From NCBI GenBank assembly GCA_013399855.1, contig VXAY01001951.1, positions 236,593 through 300,592 on the forward strand: DNA of 64,000 nt. The letters run 5' to 3'. Positions 35,816 to 50,800 of this stretch are shown piece by piece. The notes beneath the pieces are model-generated. The model did no database searches. It saw only the letters and a list, made by a program, of their open reading frames with translations, and was not told the origin of the DNA. The DNA comes from Oxyruncus cristatus (lineage: Eukaryota > Chordata > Aves > Passeriformes > Cotingidae). Made by a program: the position numbers and the translations under genes. Every line of letters starts with the position of its first letter. Within the stretch, counting starts at the first letter, position 1.

Positions 35816-38800
35816 GTAAGTTATTGACAATAACCAGCAATTAAACCAAGCTTAAAGTTCATTTTGATTTATCTTTTCGCAAAGGTTTATTTCAAGTGGA
35901 TGTGAACACCGTATTTTAACTCCGTTGGCTTAGTTCTGCAAACAGCTTCCGTTAAAAAAAAAAAAAGGCAAAAAGAAAAACAATTGATTCATTAGAGTGA
36001 TGTCCAAAACACCATTAATTTGTGTAATTTTTTAGCTTTTGGATTGTGCTGCTTTGGGTTTGGTTTTTTGGAGGAGTTTTTTTTAGGGGGTGTGTGGTTT
36101 TTAATGCCATATTCTCTTTTGTGTAAACGAGATCAGTCCACTGTAAAGTTAAAATCCAGTTTTTCTCTTCCAGCGCTATAGAAGTCTGTATAGAACCTAA
36201 AGTGAGGTTTTAGAACCAAACAGTGGAACTGTGATTAATTAAATGTTAGAACACTTGGTACTTGTAGTGAACAGGTCGTTGTTAAAACCAGCAATCTGCT
36301 TTTCTCTTTTAAAAAAACCAAAACCTGCAATGCTGAGTGGTTCATTTTCTGTTCTTCAGTACATAGAAAATCTGGAAAAATGCTCTAAACTGGAGATACT
36401 AAATCTTAGTAACAACCAAATAGAGAGGATGGAGAAGTTGGACAAACTGCTGAAGTTACGTGAGCTCAACTTGTCCTGCAACAGAATCAGGTAAGAGGAA
36501 ACATGGGCGGGTTTGGTGAGCCCAGGGACAGTAAAGCTGATGTTCTTTTACTGCTTGAGTTCTCTCCAAAGTGCATTTCCCAGCAGCTGTGTTCCAGACT
36601 AACAGGCTCTGGTGAGATCTTCTTAAAAAGCACAAACTCTGTGGTGTTAGAAGCATAAATAATTCTGGGAAGTGCTGTCAGTGCTGTGGTTAAACTTGTT
36701 TTCCTTGGAAACCAAGCCAGAAGCGCAGGTTTGCAGATCCCACAGTGAAGAGTGTGCAATAACGCAATTAAATGCTTTAAAATTTTAATTAAACTTTTAC
36801 TGCTTATTATTCCAGGTAATATAATAAGTTTTGTTTTAGGAGAGGAAGCTTGAATGGGCTTGATCAGGCAGGCAGGAAACCCACTGAATTGCTTTTTAAC
36901 TGTTTTGAGAGTCTGGTGTCTCGTTTGAGTGGGTTAAAAGTGCTGAAGGTTAATGGTTCATGCCATAGCAAATGACTTTTCATTGCTTTTAATGTTTCTG
37001 CCAGTGAATTATGATCTTTACCATGATGAAACCCACTTTGCAGCAGAGGAGCTGCGACTTCAGTGGAGAAGTTAAGAATAGGAAGTGGGCAAAGCACAGG
37101 TTTCTACACATGGCATTCACACAACTTCCTCTCCCCACAGGAATTGAAAAGGGCAGAGGAGCTTTTAGCTGCTGCTCTGTGTTTTCAGACCTTAGTTATG
37201 CACAGCTGGTATATATTCAGTAAATACTGTATACAAGAGCACATTCTACTGTGCTTTGTAACAATAACCACATCTTTAGATAAATGCCTGGATAGGCTAA
37301 AACCTAGCATGGTTTCCTCAATAGTTACTTACTGTTTTATTAAAACACTGAATAATTTAGCTCTTCATGTTGTCATCCTTCTTTGTATGGGGAAAAAAAC
37401 CCCCAAAACCTAAAACTTGTTTATTTGGGTTCATCTTTGTCCCATAAGGTTCTCAGGAGAAAAAGAACTAAGGAATTACCACGCATTAAAATAATCTAGA
37501 TGTGTAAAAGTAAAGGTTTTGCCATGGAGACAGAAAGTCATGCTGTGATTTTTGATCTTACTTTAGTACTTGAATTAAGTTGGTGTAATTTAACTTGAAT
37601 TGTGAGTCCATGGCAGTAAATAACTGTTTTTACTGATCTCCTGGTTAATTATTTGAGACAGATTTTGCTGCAGCTTATCCATAATGCCTCAGCTTCACTG
37701 TAAATTTGCTGGGGTTCTTGCTAAACGATGTTTTTCTTCTCGTTTTCAGCAAAATCGAAGGTATAGAACATATGCAGAACCTACAAAAGCTGAACCTTGC
37801 AGGGAATGAGATTGAGCACATTCCTGTGTGGGTGGGGAAAAGGCTGAGATCCCTTCGTGTCCTCAACCTGAACCAGAACAAACTGTCATCAGTAAGTGAT
37901 GGGAGGCACAAACAGGCCTTGCTCAGGATCCTTTTGTGAGCGAGCTGGTGTGTTCACACTGATTGTCTTACTCTGAATAGTCGCTGAGTGTATTTCCTTT
38001 TGATCAGAAAAACTCCTTTTGTGCCAGGTTTTGAAGATAGAAACCTGTATGATGTTGTTTGAGAAAGTGTGAGGTTTTGGAAGGCTATGTATATCCACAG
38101 GCCTTGGTGTCTTGAATTTCCAAGATCAAACTTTATTAAATTTACCCTCTTGACATTTTTCAATAGAAGGAGCCATTTGATGTCAGGAAGTGACTTTAGC
38201 CATAGCACTGTGTATTTGGGTAGGGTTTTAGAGATTACTCTTTAGCATAAAACATTAAAATAGGTCCTTTGATGCAAACCTAACATAAGACATTCTACGT
38301 CATTAGAAATTCACTCATGGGGGTTTAATTGTTCTTGGAAGGGTGTCTAATCATTGTTCCATTTCTCTTTGATTTAGCTGCATGATGTAGCTAAACTGAA
38401 GCCTCTCCAAGATCTGACCTCTCTGTTCCTTGCTGATAATCCAGTTGGAAATCTGCCTCACTACTGCCTGTACACCATATTCCACTTGAGAGCACTGGAA
38501 AACTTGGATGGGCAGCCCGTGACGAATCGTGACAGGCAGGAAGCTCTGGAGAGGTTTAATTTAGGTAATGGCATGTTAAATCTAAAGTGAGCGGCACAAA
38601 ATTGAAGTTTAGAAGGAGAAGACTTTTTTCTATTTGAACGTTCCTGTGATTCTGTTTTGCAGAAGAGATCGAAAAATTAGAGAGAGAGTTGGAAAACACA
38701 GTGAAGGAGATGGAGAACCTCAAACTGACGCAGTCCAAGGTGCTCGAGCAGCTTCGCCAGCAAGATGAGGTCAACAAATCCCTGAAAGAAAAGACTTTGC

Positions 38801-41800
38801 AACAGAAACAAAGCTTTGAAGACCTCCAAAGGGACCTGGGCACCAAAAATGAGCTGGTAAGGTCATCACCTGCACTAAGGAGATACTTGGACACAGAGTT
38901 GTCAGTGTGAGGGTTCAAATGGCTGGAGATATATGTTTAAAACTGGGACAAACCTTAGGGACTTCAGCTCTCTAAAGAGTGGTTATTTACCAGTGCAACA
39001 TTCTGTCTGAAGAAAAAGTAAGTATATCGAACGAGCAGACAGTATCCCTCTTGCCATTAATGGTAACTTGTTTGTTTGTGTCTAGTAATTGTTAATTTTT
39101 GTTTAAAATTTTGTCAATCGATGAAAGGTTAAGTGTCCCCTGGCTGCTAAATTGCTGATGTACTGGAATATCCTGCCTTTTTCAGGCTCTAACCTGCTGC
39201 TGCAACAAGGGAAAAAGTTAATACTTCTCCAAACCCGAGAGTTGTATGGCAGTAATAGCCCTTGATTGTTCTTTTGGGTATTGTCCACTGGTTTACTTGT
39301 ATTTTATTCACATCATCCTAAAATCTTGTGTTTGAATTTCTTTCATTGGTAGCTTTAAAATGCAAAGAAAGTCCTGCTGATCTGAGAGTGCTGAATCGTG
39401 AATGACCTGATGGGAACTTAATAGATGGATTTTTATCTCGTTAGACTTGTCCTCTAAAACTTCATCCTTCAGACTTGTGGTAGTTAACACTCCCGTAGCT
39501 GTTTATTCTCAGAACACACACCCACTAACCAGCAATCTGTTTCCAAAATGTGGTTTTCGGTATGGGGAGATTTAGCAGCAAATACTTTGCAGCTTGAACC
39601 CGCTGTTATCCTTGGGATGACGAACTTAGCTTGCTTCTCTCCTCCTTCAGCTGGTGTGTTGGTTTGTCCCAGCCCCCTTTCTGCAGAGCCTTTATTCCTC
39701 ACTAAAGGTAGCCCCCCTGTGCTCCTGCTTGCATGGTTATTTTATTTCTAGGATGTATTTGCACTTTCACTGAAGTAGCAATGTTAGTGTGAAGTGTTCG
39801 CTGTGGGTTTGGATACAATGTTCTTGATTTTTTTTTTTTTCTTTTTCTTTTTCCCCTTTTCTCTGAAACACGGTTAATTTTTGCATGACATCTTGTCAGG
39901 TTTTAAAATCTGTCTTTAAGCCTCTCCTGTTCTTATCTTTCCCTCCATTAGTCCTGCTTTCCACTGTCTGTTGGAATTGTGCTGCATGTTCTCCCTCAGG
40001 TATTCGGTGTGAAAAGTTGATTTAAAATGAAATCACATGATGGACCTTTACTTAAAAATAGCATCAAAACCTACAAAGTTAAGCTAAAATAAAATTCATA
40101 GACTTGTACATTTGACAATTGAGATATTTTGTTTCTTTTATAGGCTATGAGTATTAAGAGTTTCTATGCTCATTGGTAGCAATAAATACATTTGTTATTT
40201 GGCCTAGATTTTGCTAGAGGATCACAGCCAAATTATTTTCCTTTATCCTAAGTTAGTAACAGATTTCTTTTGAAACCTTTGATGCACATAACCTTCAAAG
40301 GCCTTTCATGTGATCCTTTGTGTTCTATTAATTGTGGGGCTTTTGTCTCCTCTTAGTCATCATTGTACCTTCTAATAAAGCTGCTCTTTGTGATGTTCTT
40401 GATCCAAACTTCTCTGTGGTGTGAGCTGTGAGCTGTGTCTCTGAGCTATGGCTGTGCCCTGCTCTCTGTAGAACTGAGGTGTGTGTGCTGATGACACTTT
40501 CATAAATTCAGCTGACTCTCTTCCCTGCTTTCTCAGCTGAAGCAGAAGACAGTGGAGCTCACCCGAGCCTGCCAGAAGCAGTATGAGCTGGAGCAGGAAC
40601 TGGCCTTTTATAAGATCGATGCAAAATTTGAGCCACTGAATTATTTTCCATCAGAGGTAATAATTTTAAAAGAACGGATCTTTTTGTTGCCATTTCTCTT
40701 GATTTTCAACTTGGAAAATACAGTTTTTCTATGATTCTAACAGCTAGTGCTTAATTAAAATTAATATTACAAAATACAACCATTTCATTTAAAAATCGTA
40801 AGTTACAAGCTTTCAGCTAAACAGTGAGTGACATTTAATGCGCTGAATATTAGTGTACACATCTATGTGTATGTGTTTCAGCTGAGTCCACGAGCAAACA
40901 TTTCATTCTTAGTAACCAAACAAATGATAGGCCCTTCTTCTGGCTTAATTTGGGAGGCCCTTTTACTTGGTGCCTGAGTTAGGCGGTATCAGAATTTCTG
41001 TGCTTTCTCTGTTGAATTTTCCTCCTAGTAGAGCCCACCCTCTCTGTCATACCTGCAAACAAATTTGGAGATGCCTGAATGGAAGCAGTCTCACGAGACA
41101 TGTGAATAATTATTAACTATAATTAAGTTATGTCTGAGTAAAATTTAAGTGCAGCAATGTAATGGACCAAGTATAATCTAAGTAAATCTAAAATACTAGG
41201 ATAAAGTTCTTCCAGTTAAATATCCACTTGCATCACACCTTTGCAACCAGCTGGTCACACCCCAGTTGGGTCAGTTTGTTTGTTCATTCTGTTATAAAAT
41301 GACGATATTCGAGGCCAAGCAAGTCGAGTGTAATCTGGTTTCTTCTAATTACTCTCCTTTTTGCGCTTGATAAGAGAGTTAAATGTCCATTATGAATTGT
41401 CTGCAGCCGTATTTCTGAGAAAAGACAAATTGCTTCCCTCATTTCAGGAGGTGGAAGTCGATGATGTGCCTGGGGAGAGCCCTTACATCGGCAAGGCCAG
41501 GTACAAGAGGAACATGTTTATTAGGGAAGGGTACGTTGCTGACAGGGCTCAGCAGCTGCACCTGGGCAAAGTGCAGAGAGCTGGAGACGACTTCTGGAGA
41601 AAAACCCAGCTGGAATTGCATCTCCAAACCCTAGAGGAACTGCTGGAGAGTAAAGAAAAAAAGATTAATTCAGGTAAAATCTTTTTTTTTTAATCAAATA
41701 AAATTAAAATATGTGTATCAATGGTGTTTATCCCACTGACATTAAGAAGTGCTGTCATTTCTGAACGCTGTGCTTGCGTTTTGGGTCACAGCTGTTACAA

Positions 41801-44800
41801 TTTCTTATGGCTGTTATTTTACTATAACTCCACACGAAAGGATTGCATGTTATGGAAAGCACACAGTTAGCGTGGTTTCATATTTGAGGCATTAATTTAG
41901 TTGTGTAAGACTCATTAAAAGAACTTCAGACGTATTTTTTGAGAGACCAGAATGTATTGGCTGTGGTTACCACTGTGTTAAGAAAATGCTGATTTTTCTG
42001 GTGATAGAAACTGTGTAGCAATGTCAAACACAAGATTATAATGTATCTTGTGGGACCGTGGGGTTTTTTTGTGTCTGCAGCACAGAGAAGATTGGAAGAA
42101 CTGCAGAGTGCAATTGGAGATGCAGAGCAACGGGTCTGGAAAGTAACAGAGGAACTGCAACAACTGGAGGCTGCTCTGGATCAGAAAAAAGTGAGTTGTT
42201 CCACAAGTGGCAAAGGAAAGTGTTTGAAGAACTGTTGATCTAGAAAATGTAACTTTTTCCCCCCATTCCTTTAAAGAGGCCACTGTACATATATAAACCC
42301 ATTTGTCACGCCTCAGAAAAGTCTGAGAGGCTTTAGAGAGCTTGTTTATAAACAAGCTGTCCGAGCTGTGGTGCAATTAATGGCATCTAAACATGTTTCA
42401 TGTGTTGCTGCTGCTGCTCGACTTTCCCCAGAATGCTTTGGAGGAACCTGCTGTGTAGGTTTAGTTGTGCAGTTAATAGGCAATGTGGCTCCATAATTGG
42501 CAGCAAGAATTAATTTAAAACCATTTATCAGCATTAAACTAAAACTGTATCTTCCATTACTTCAGCTGTCATCAATTATTGCTATTTTTAGTCTTTTAAC
42601 TTGCCTTAAAATCAGTGACCAGGGTCTTTATTTGACTGTTAAATATGTCCTTGATCAGCTGTGTATTTCCAATTAAACCCGCTCAACCCCCTGATGCTGC
42701 CTGCAGATATCCCAGGCCAACAGAGAAGCCATTGAACAGCAGCTGAGTGAAAAGATCCAAATCCTGCAGGAGCGACAGAAGGAAACCTTAGAACTGGAAA
42801 AACAAATAGAGAAACAGAGACGAGAAATAGGGAAAAAACAGAAAGAGCTTGAAGACTTGCAGAGTTCTCTTGCTTCTGTGAATCCTGAGAATCCAAGACA
42901 TGTGAGTAAACCCAAAATCTTAAGTTTTTATGCACTGAAAACTAGAGTAAAGGCAGCTTTAACAGACCACCATTCAGTTGTGCCCGTTTCCTAAGTTATA
43001 TATTCCTTTTCTATTTATCAGAGTCATTAACTGTTATCAGTTGAAAAACGTACAACTCCTCACAGTTAAAAAAAACCACACAAAACCAACCACCTTTGGT
43101 AAAACACTTGGACAGTTAATTTCCCCAGCAGTTGCTGCCCCGCATGTTAAGAACTACATCTTTATGCTTTGCACAAGCACACTGTGCAGAGCCCAGGGGA
43201 CAACTTCCATGTGAGAAGCCCTTCCTGCATCCCTTTGTGGAATCTGGCCTTGAAGATGTCAAAGCTCTGTGTCTGGCAGGGCTTATCCAGCCTTTTTGGT
43301 GGCCTTTCTCTGTCACACACAGTCCTGTCAGTGCTGAGAGAATCACCAAGGTCTCAGAGGTCACATCCTCCAGGGCTGGGGCAGAGCTGGGTGTGCCAAG
43401 GAGGGCTAGAGCTTCACAGTCCCGTTTTTCTGATCCTCAGGCTGCACTTTTTATTTCTGGGTTCTTAACTGCGTTCAGGAACAGCACATGCGTATAGAGT
43501 TTCTAAACTAAACCAAAATGGAATTAATGTTTTTTGAAAGCTCATCTCCAACGAAAGCGTTTCGGGCCAGCTGGATGCTTCTGAGTAAACAATGACACAA
43601 TTGTTACACTTGGCTCCTGTTTTCGGCAGAGCCCGCAAACGCTCTTTCGAAAAAGGGGTGGGAAAAGAGCCTTTTAAAACTCTCTTTTGCCCAGTTGCTG
43701 GGTAGTTGAAGGGCCGGGGAGGCTCCCGGGGCATGGCAGGAGCGAGCCCGGCCCTTCTCGCGGCCGCCCCTCGCTTCGAATCACAACACAGGAAGCGCTG
43801 CCGGGGCCAACGGCCGGGAACGGGAGCGGGGACGGAGCGGGGACGGAGCGCCACACGCCAGGGCGGCAGCTCCGGCCCCGCTCCCGAGAAGCGGCCATGG
43901 CAGAGCCCCTGAGTCCCGAGCCGAGCCGAGCCACCGGCTCGCTATTCAAATGAAGCCCGGCTCGGGGTGGGGCGCTCGGAGAGTGGCATCTCGGGCAGAA
44001 AGGACAAAGGCAAAGCCTGTAAGTGTTTGCGGTTGTTGTTTTTAAACATCATTTTTTGGTGGCATTCAGCAGCTGCAGCGGAACGAGTCAGCAGCGGCGG
44101 CTCGATTTGGGATTTACTTGTTGTTGGTTCACTTTTGAAAGCTGAGTGGTAGTTTGTTTCTAGAAAGGTGACAAGTTGAGTCGCGCTGATATGGATGTTA
44201 AAGTTAACTTCCGGTTTAATCCGTTGAAAATGCAAGAAAATATGGATTTTGCTTTTGTTATGGAAGCAGCTTTCACAGTTTATTTTGGTTTTAGTTTCTA
44301 TTTTCCTGAGAACTTGCATTTAAATTTTATACTGCTGGCTCGATTTATTCTTTTTGAGAAGTAACAAAAAGTGCTGTTTGTCATGGCAGTATAATTCTGT
44401 ATTTGCCCAAGTTTCTGGCATTCGAGTCGTTTCTGAGCAATTTCACAGCAGTGAGAAACAACACTTTATTCTGTTGATAACCATGTTTTGTATACAGCTG
44501 AAACAATCAGCTAATTCATACTAAATGCATCAAGCCCTGGCCAAAGTCTGTGTGTCTCCCAGAAATGTTCTAATAAAATAATAAATATTCTGCATTAAGT
44601 AAATCTTAACTATAAAGTTGGCCTGAGTATTGTTCAGAGTATTTTCCTTGGAGTGCTGACCTGACATGTTCTAAAGCATCATCTGCTCCGAAGGCAATGC
44701 AGGACGACAGGATTAAAGGTTCTGGAAGAAATCATGTTTGTTCTTGACTGAGAGAGGAAATGGTAGAACAAAATGTAAAGGCAGGAAGAAAGATAGTAGC

Positions 44801-47800
44801 CATGAGGAATGATTTATAAATGCAGGCGTTATTCACCCTGCCTGGGCAAGGGGGAGACTCCAAACAATGCTGCTGGTCACAGATTGCTGCTTATCTGGGG
44901 TTCTTTGTGGGGCAGGAGTGAGGGAAAATAAAACCCCAAACACCACAGTGTGTACTGGGCTTGTGACTTTTATTGCTGATAGAGGGACGCTGCAGAACTG
45001 AGACAAAACACTGGCTTGAGTTTTTTAAATCTCTCCTGATGTTGCCCTGCTTTACCTTTCTAATTGTTCACTGCCAGGCTCACATGAAAGCTCAGAAAGC
45101 AAGTAAAGAGCAGCAGCTGGATATGATGAACAAACACTGCCAACAGCTGGAGAGTCGCCTGGATGAAATGCTCTCCAGGATTGCAAAGGAAACTGAGGAA
45201 ATCAAGGACCTGGAGCAGCAGCTCACCGATGGTAAATTTTCATTTTTTTTTTTCTTACAGTATTTATTTAGTAAAACATGACAATTGAGGATTCAGTTTT
45301 GTTCATCGTCGTGGAAATGAAATGTGTAGGAAAATGTTGGAAAACTATTCTTAACTGATGTGAAAGCACACTGTGTGTGTTCACCTCACTTGTACAGGGG
45401 TGGAGGAGGTCGGTTGTAAGGCTTTTTCCTTGTTTCCTTTTTCCCTAAGGTAAGGGATAAGGTTTGGAAACTGGACAGAAGTCAATGAAGTAAATTTATA
45501 CATACATTTCCTACACGCCTAATCTGTGTAAAAGTGACCATCCCAATAAAGAATATGATTATAAAAATTGAAACAAAATTGATTTAGGGGTAAAGGTAAC
45601 AAATATCACCTTGGGTGGGAGGGAGGAATGAGAGTTAAAAAGAGTTAACACTGTAACATTGGACATCCTGAAAGCACAGGCATTTTCTGGTTGAGTTCCA
45701 GGTACTTGTTGTTATTACTTACTCCAAAAGGCAACGCTTTAAAGAAGATGAAGAAAGCAAGTTTTTTGTTTGTTTTGTAAATAAATGTGGCTTCTTAACA
45801 ATCTCACATTTGATTTGCATTTCTGCAGGTCAGATAGCAACAAATGAAGCCCTGAAAAGGGACTTGGAAAGTATCATCACTGGACTGCAGGAATACCTGC
45901 AAAGTGTCAAGTGCCAGGCAAAACAGGCCAATGAGGAGTGTAAGAAGTTGCAGAAGGATAAAGAATCTCTGCTGGAAAGATTGGCAGATCTGGAGGAGGA
46001 TAAAAACAACCTGGAAATGGTTGCCATGGATGCAGAAAATATGAGAAAAGTAAGGCTTAATACCTTTCTTCCCAAATTCAGCTGTCTGAGAGTAAACTCG
46101 AAAAAACAAAAGGCTAATGAGCAGATTTGGACTAGGGAAGCACAAGTACCTTGGCCTCGATGTGGTAACATCAATTAGATGTGCCCACACACCTTGAGAA
46201 TAGAATCTGGCCTTTAAAACCCATTACCAGAAACTTACAGTAAATATGAACTTTGTGGAAGATGCCTCAGAAATGCAGGTTTGACCTTTCAGGCATCACT
46301 ACAAATGGATTTGCAGGTGGGGCATTGGACACTGGCCAAAGATGTGTCACCAGCTTGGATCTGTCCTGTCAGCCATGACTTAGAGCTGTCTTGGCACCCT
46401 GATGGGTTTTATGTAAGTTTTAATTCCAGGGACACATCACTTTATTACTTTATCACTTCGAGCTCCACTTTTCTAACCTGAGTGTGGATTTTTGACCAGT
46501 CAGAGCAGCATCGCTGACCCGACCTGAAACATTAAACCCTTCAAGTTTGAATGTTTAGTGAGTTCCTGGGTTAAAGGGGAAGAGAGGCACTGTACTCCTA
46601 AGAAATCCTGGCTCTCTGTGTACAACCTTCTAAAATGAATCTGGAATTCCAGGAAATTGCAGTGCTGGAGAGTGCACTCCAAGAGCAGCAGGAAATAAAC
46701 GAGTGTCTCCGAGATTCCCAAGGGAAGGTCAGTGCCTACGAGGCTGAGCTGGAAGCCCAGCTGAGAGAGAGAGATGCTGAAGCCAAGCAGCAAAAGGAAG
46801 AATTTGAAAGACTGAAACAACTTAGCCAGGTAAGAACAGAGCTCTAGTGCTGCCAGAGGTGTTACCGACCCCGGGAGGAGGGAGGACCAAACTTCCCTCC
46901 CTTCCACATCTCCGATTGTTGGTTTAGTTGTGCCCCCAAATGGAAGTTGGCACCACTTCGCTGGGATTTATAACTTTGCTTCGGTCCAGATGGTTTGGTT
47001 GGGGTTGTTTTGTTGGATTTATTTTTAGGAGGTGTTGTCATAGTGTTACTGGTTTAAGAAATGCATCTGTTGTGTGTTTAGCGACAGGTTGGGGTTGGGA
47101 GTGGGGGTATTAATCTGGAGGTTTTCTGTGTTTGTAGATGGAACTGTCAGCCCTGCAAGCTGAACTTGAAAAAGAAAGGCAGGTGTTAGAGAATGCTCAG
47201 ACCAAAGCACAGCTGGCAGAAGAGAAGGAACAACAAAACTACAAGCTCCTTTCTCAGTTCAAACAACTGCAGGTGAAGTTATTTGTTGTATTAAAAATTT
47301 AAGCTTTTATCGTTTGTGGATTTGTTTATTTACATTTGTGTGGATTTTTTTGGTCTTTTTTTTTTTTTTTTTTTTTTTTAGGGAGACAACAATCTCCTGA
47401 AAGAACAGCTTAGAGATCTTCAGAACCAGCTAAACCACGCAGTTGGTAACTTAATTCACCCTGAGGAAGTCTTGGCTTGTATAAATGAACTCAGGCAAAA
47501 GCTTCAGTCAGGGGCTGGAGAGATGAAGTGAGTAAAACAAAAGTACAGACAGTGTTAGATGTGTGCAGCTGAAAGGGGTAGAGATTGTTCCTCTGGGCTG
47601 GGCACTGGTGAGGCCACACCTCCAATCCTGGGGGCAGTTTTGGGCAAGAAAGACATTGAGGGGCCAGAGCATGTCCAGGGAAGGGGCTGGAGCAGCAGAA
47701 GGGGCTGAGGGAGCTGGGGGGGCTCAGCCTGGAGCAAAGGAGGCTCAGGGGGGACCTTCTGGCTCTGCAACTCCCTGATAGGAGCGGGGAGCTGGGAGAG

Positions 47801-50800
47801 GTCGGGCTCTGCTCCCAGGGAACAAGGGACAGGAGGAGAGGGAACGGCCTCAAGCTGTGCCAGGGGAGGTTTAGATTGGATATTTGGGACATCTCCCTCA
47901 CTGAAAGGGTTGTCAAGCCTTGGAACAGGCTGCCCAGGGCAGAATGAGTATATATTGCATGTCCTAAAGTTGCACTATTGTCTCAGGCTTCATTATTTCA
48001 GCACTGGGCATCACAACTTCAAATTGTTATATTCTGTTTTGGAACGTGGATTGTTTCTCTTTCAGGTGCCCAAATTCAGCTGATGTTGTAGGGAAAAGCC
48101 TTGCAAATCTGCAGAGGGAATTTAATGACATCCTTGCTGATGCTGAGAGGGAAAAAGAGAAAGCATGGGCTAGACAGAGGCAATTGCAGGAAGAAATGGC
48201 ATCCCAGCAGGAAAAGCTGGAAGAATTACAGGAGAAATATAGGCAGGCAAGTATCAAACAACTAAAGCAGGAGTATTTCAGCTTAGTTCAAAAAATATAA
48301 CTTGCAGCTGAAGGATTGTTTCTTTACTGATGGAGCTTTGCTACACTTTGTCATGTAACAGTGGAGTCTGGTTTTATTTTTTATCAGCTTTCTGATTTTT
48401 GCCTGATTATTTGGTGAATTTGAATTTAGACTCAATAATGTGTCTCGGAGGCAACAAAGAATTTAATTCTCAGTAGAAAATTACAGCTGGTAACCTTCTT
48501 GAAAGATCACTGTACATATCACTAACAAAATAACTTGGGCACTCTAAAAAACGTTACAGTTACAGGGGCAAAGTAGTTATTTTTCCTTTCTCTTCTGGTA
48601 CAAAGTGTGCTGGTGATTGCGTTTCCCAAAAGTTTGTTTAATTAAGTCAGGGAAAAAAAATAAAAGTATTTCTGGCTACTCATTCTATCTTATTTCACTT
48701 ACAGGTTAAAGCTGAAAACAGGCAGAATAAGAATAAGGTGCATCAGTTGGAGAATGAAATCCAGCATTTACATGATAAAATAAAGAACATGGAAGAGATT
48801 CAGGGCCTTGCTGACCAGCAGCTCCAGGAGGCAGATGAAGAGAAAGAGGCTATTCTTGCTCAACTGGAGGATTTAGAGAAGAGGGTAAGAATGAGTGAGG
48901 GCACTGTGTTTGCTCAGAAAAGAAGACTCAGAAGCTTCTGAATTATTTTGCTTTCTAAGATAAGACAGATACAGCCAGGAACACAAAGGTTAAATGTAAC
49001 ATCTTTCTTTTCCTCAAATTTTATTGTTTGTCCTTGCTTTGTTTTTTTCTGTTACTTCTGTGCACATAATACAAAAATGGGATAGAAAGCCTTCCTTCCA
49101 TGCTGCTTTTTACTTCAAACTTTTCAAACATACTGTTTTCCTGCTTTCAGAAAAAAATAGAAGATGCCAGGGCACAAATGCAGGTTGTGAGCCTGGATAA
49201 GGAGCTGAAGGAACTGCAGAGAGCCATTGTCACCTCAGATAAGTTGGCAGCCACAGAACTCTCCCTCGCTAAAAACCAGCTCAAGGCTCTTCGGGGGACT
49301 GTGCTCAGGATTAATCAGGAGAGGGCTGAGGTAAACCAGCATCGATAACTGATTGCTTGTTAGTGCCATCACAGTGGGAACTGTCCTGGTGTCTTTTAAA
49401 TCAGCTTCAGAGCTGAACAGGCAGATGCTGATGCTTCTTATTGCTCAGCTTTTCCCAATGACACATCTGTAAGCCTTTGAAGTGTTCCTTCAAACTAAAG
49501 CTCCGATGAAAATCTCAATTTCAGGAGATGGAGGAAGCTGAGGAGTTCTGTGCTGAGGCAGCTCGTGCTGCCCGGGATCTGGCCAGGGCAGAAGCAGAAA
49601 TAGAATTGCTACAACAGCTCCTCAAAGAGAAGGAAGAGCAAGTAGGTTGCACTGGTGTTTGTTCATGTTATATTGTATCATGTTAGGTGGTAAAATACTT
49701 GGCCGTGACTTTCTGAGAATGTCACATTTAGAGGTTCTTGCCCTGCCCTTTTTCCCTCAAGTTTTCCCAAGTCACAATGTTCTTCCCTCCCCTGTCACCT
49801 GCCCAGGATCAAAATGAAACCCTCCCTGACCACAGTAAGTGACCTTTAAGGAGAATCAGTCCTTGTTCACTCATCACCTCTACGTGGTTGTGGCTGAGCC
49901 TCTGTCTCGTGAGGGAGTGGGAGGGACAATTTTGTTCCCTCGGAGTGGTGCCTGTGTTCTGCTGAGGGAGAATGTTCATAGGGATGGATCGGGCATGTCC
50001 AAAAAGTTTTAGCACAATCTAGTTTAAGCTGAAGTGCTTTGCCTCGATTTAAACTTGTATTTCCAATATGTTCAGCATGAAATGGAGAAAGCTGGAGAGA
50101 AGGCTGTGGCATCAAACCCTCAGAAGTTTGAAATGGATAAATTAAATGAAGTTATGGAGCAGCAAAAAGCAGAAATCGACCGTTTAAGATGGTTGTTGGA
50201 TAATATTGGGACAGGTAATTCTCTTTTCTGTCGCTGCCTCTCTGCAAGAAACGGAGAAAGAAGACAACTATTCCAAATTTCTCATTGTTTGAGCTGAGGA
50301 TCTGGAGATTAAGGTGTTCAGAACACCTTCCTGTACAGCTCTATGCAGGACATATGTTAATTTTCATTAGTTTGTGTTAACAGCACTTTTTGTAGCTGTT
50401 TAGAAAATGGGTTGTGCTATGACTTTAATTTATACTGCTCTAGAACACTGTCCGAGATCTGCGTGAGGAAAATGAGCAGCAGTTGCCTGGGCATGAACTT
50501 GTATTTCTGCAGTCCTAAAATGCCAAACCTCCCAGGGCCGGTGCACACCTAAGTCACCAAATGCAATATTTAGTTTAATTTTAATATTGTTTCAGATTAC
50601 CAGGCTAATAACGAGGGGGAAAAGCTGAGTGCAGTGTTTATTTAATTATTTGCCTTGCGTGCCTCTAAAACTGTGATTAATTTACAGTTAACAAAGATGA
50701 AGTTGACAACTTACAGGGTGAAATTGCAGCCCTCAGAAATGTGCTCTCCCACCACAGTGACTGTGTCACCAGTGCAGCAGATCCCTTGAAAAGAAGAGGA

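Noticed and set aside
47563..47916. Open frames on both strands in a CNTRL intron
   Set aside because: They lie within a truncated CR1 element and are frameshifted remnants at best.
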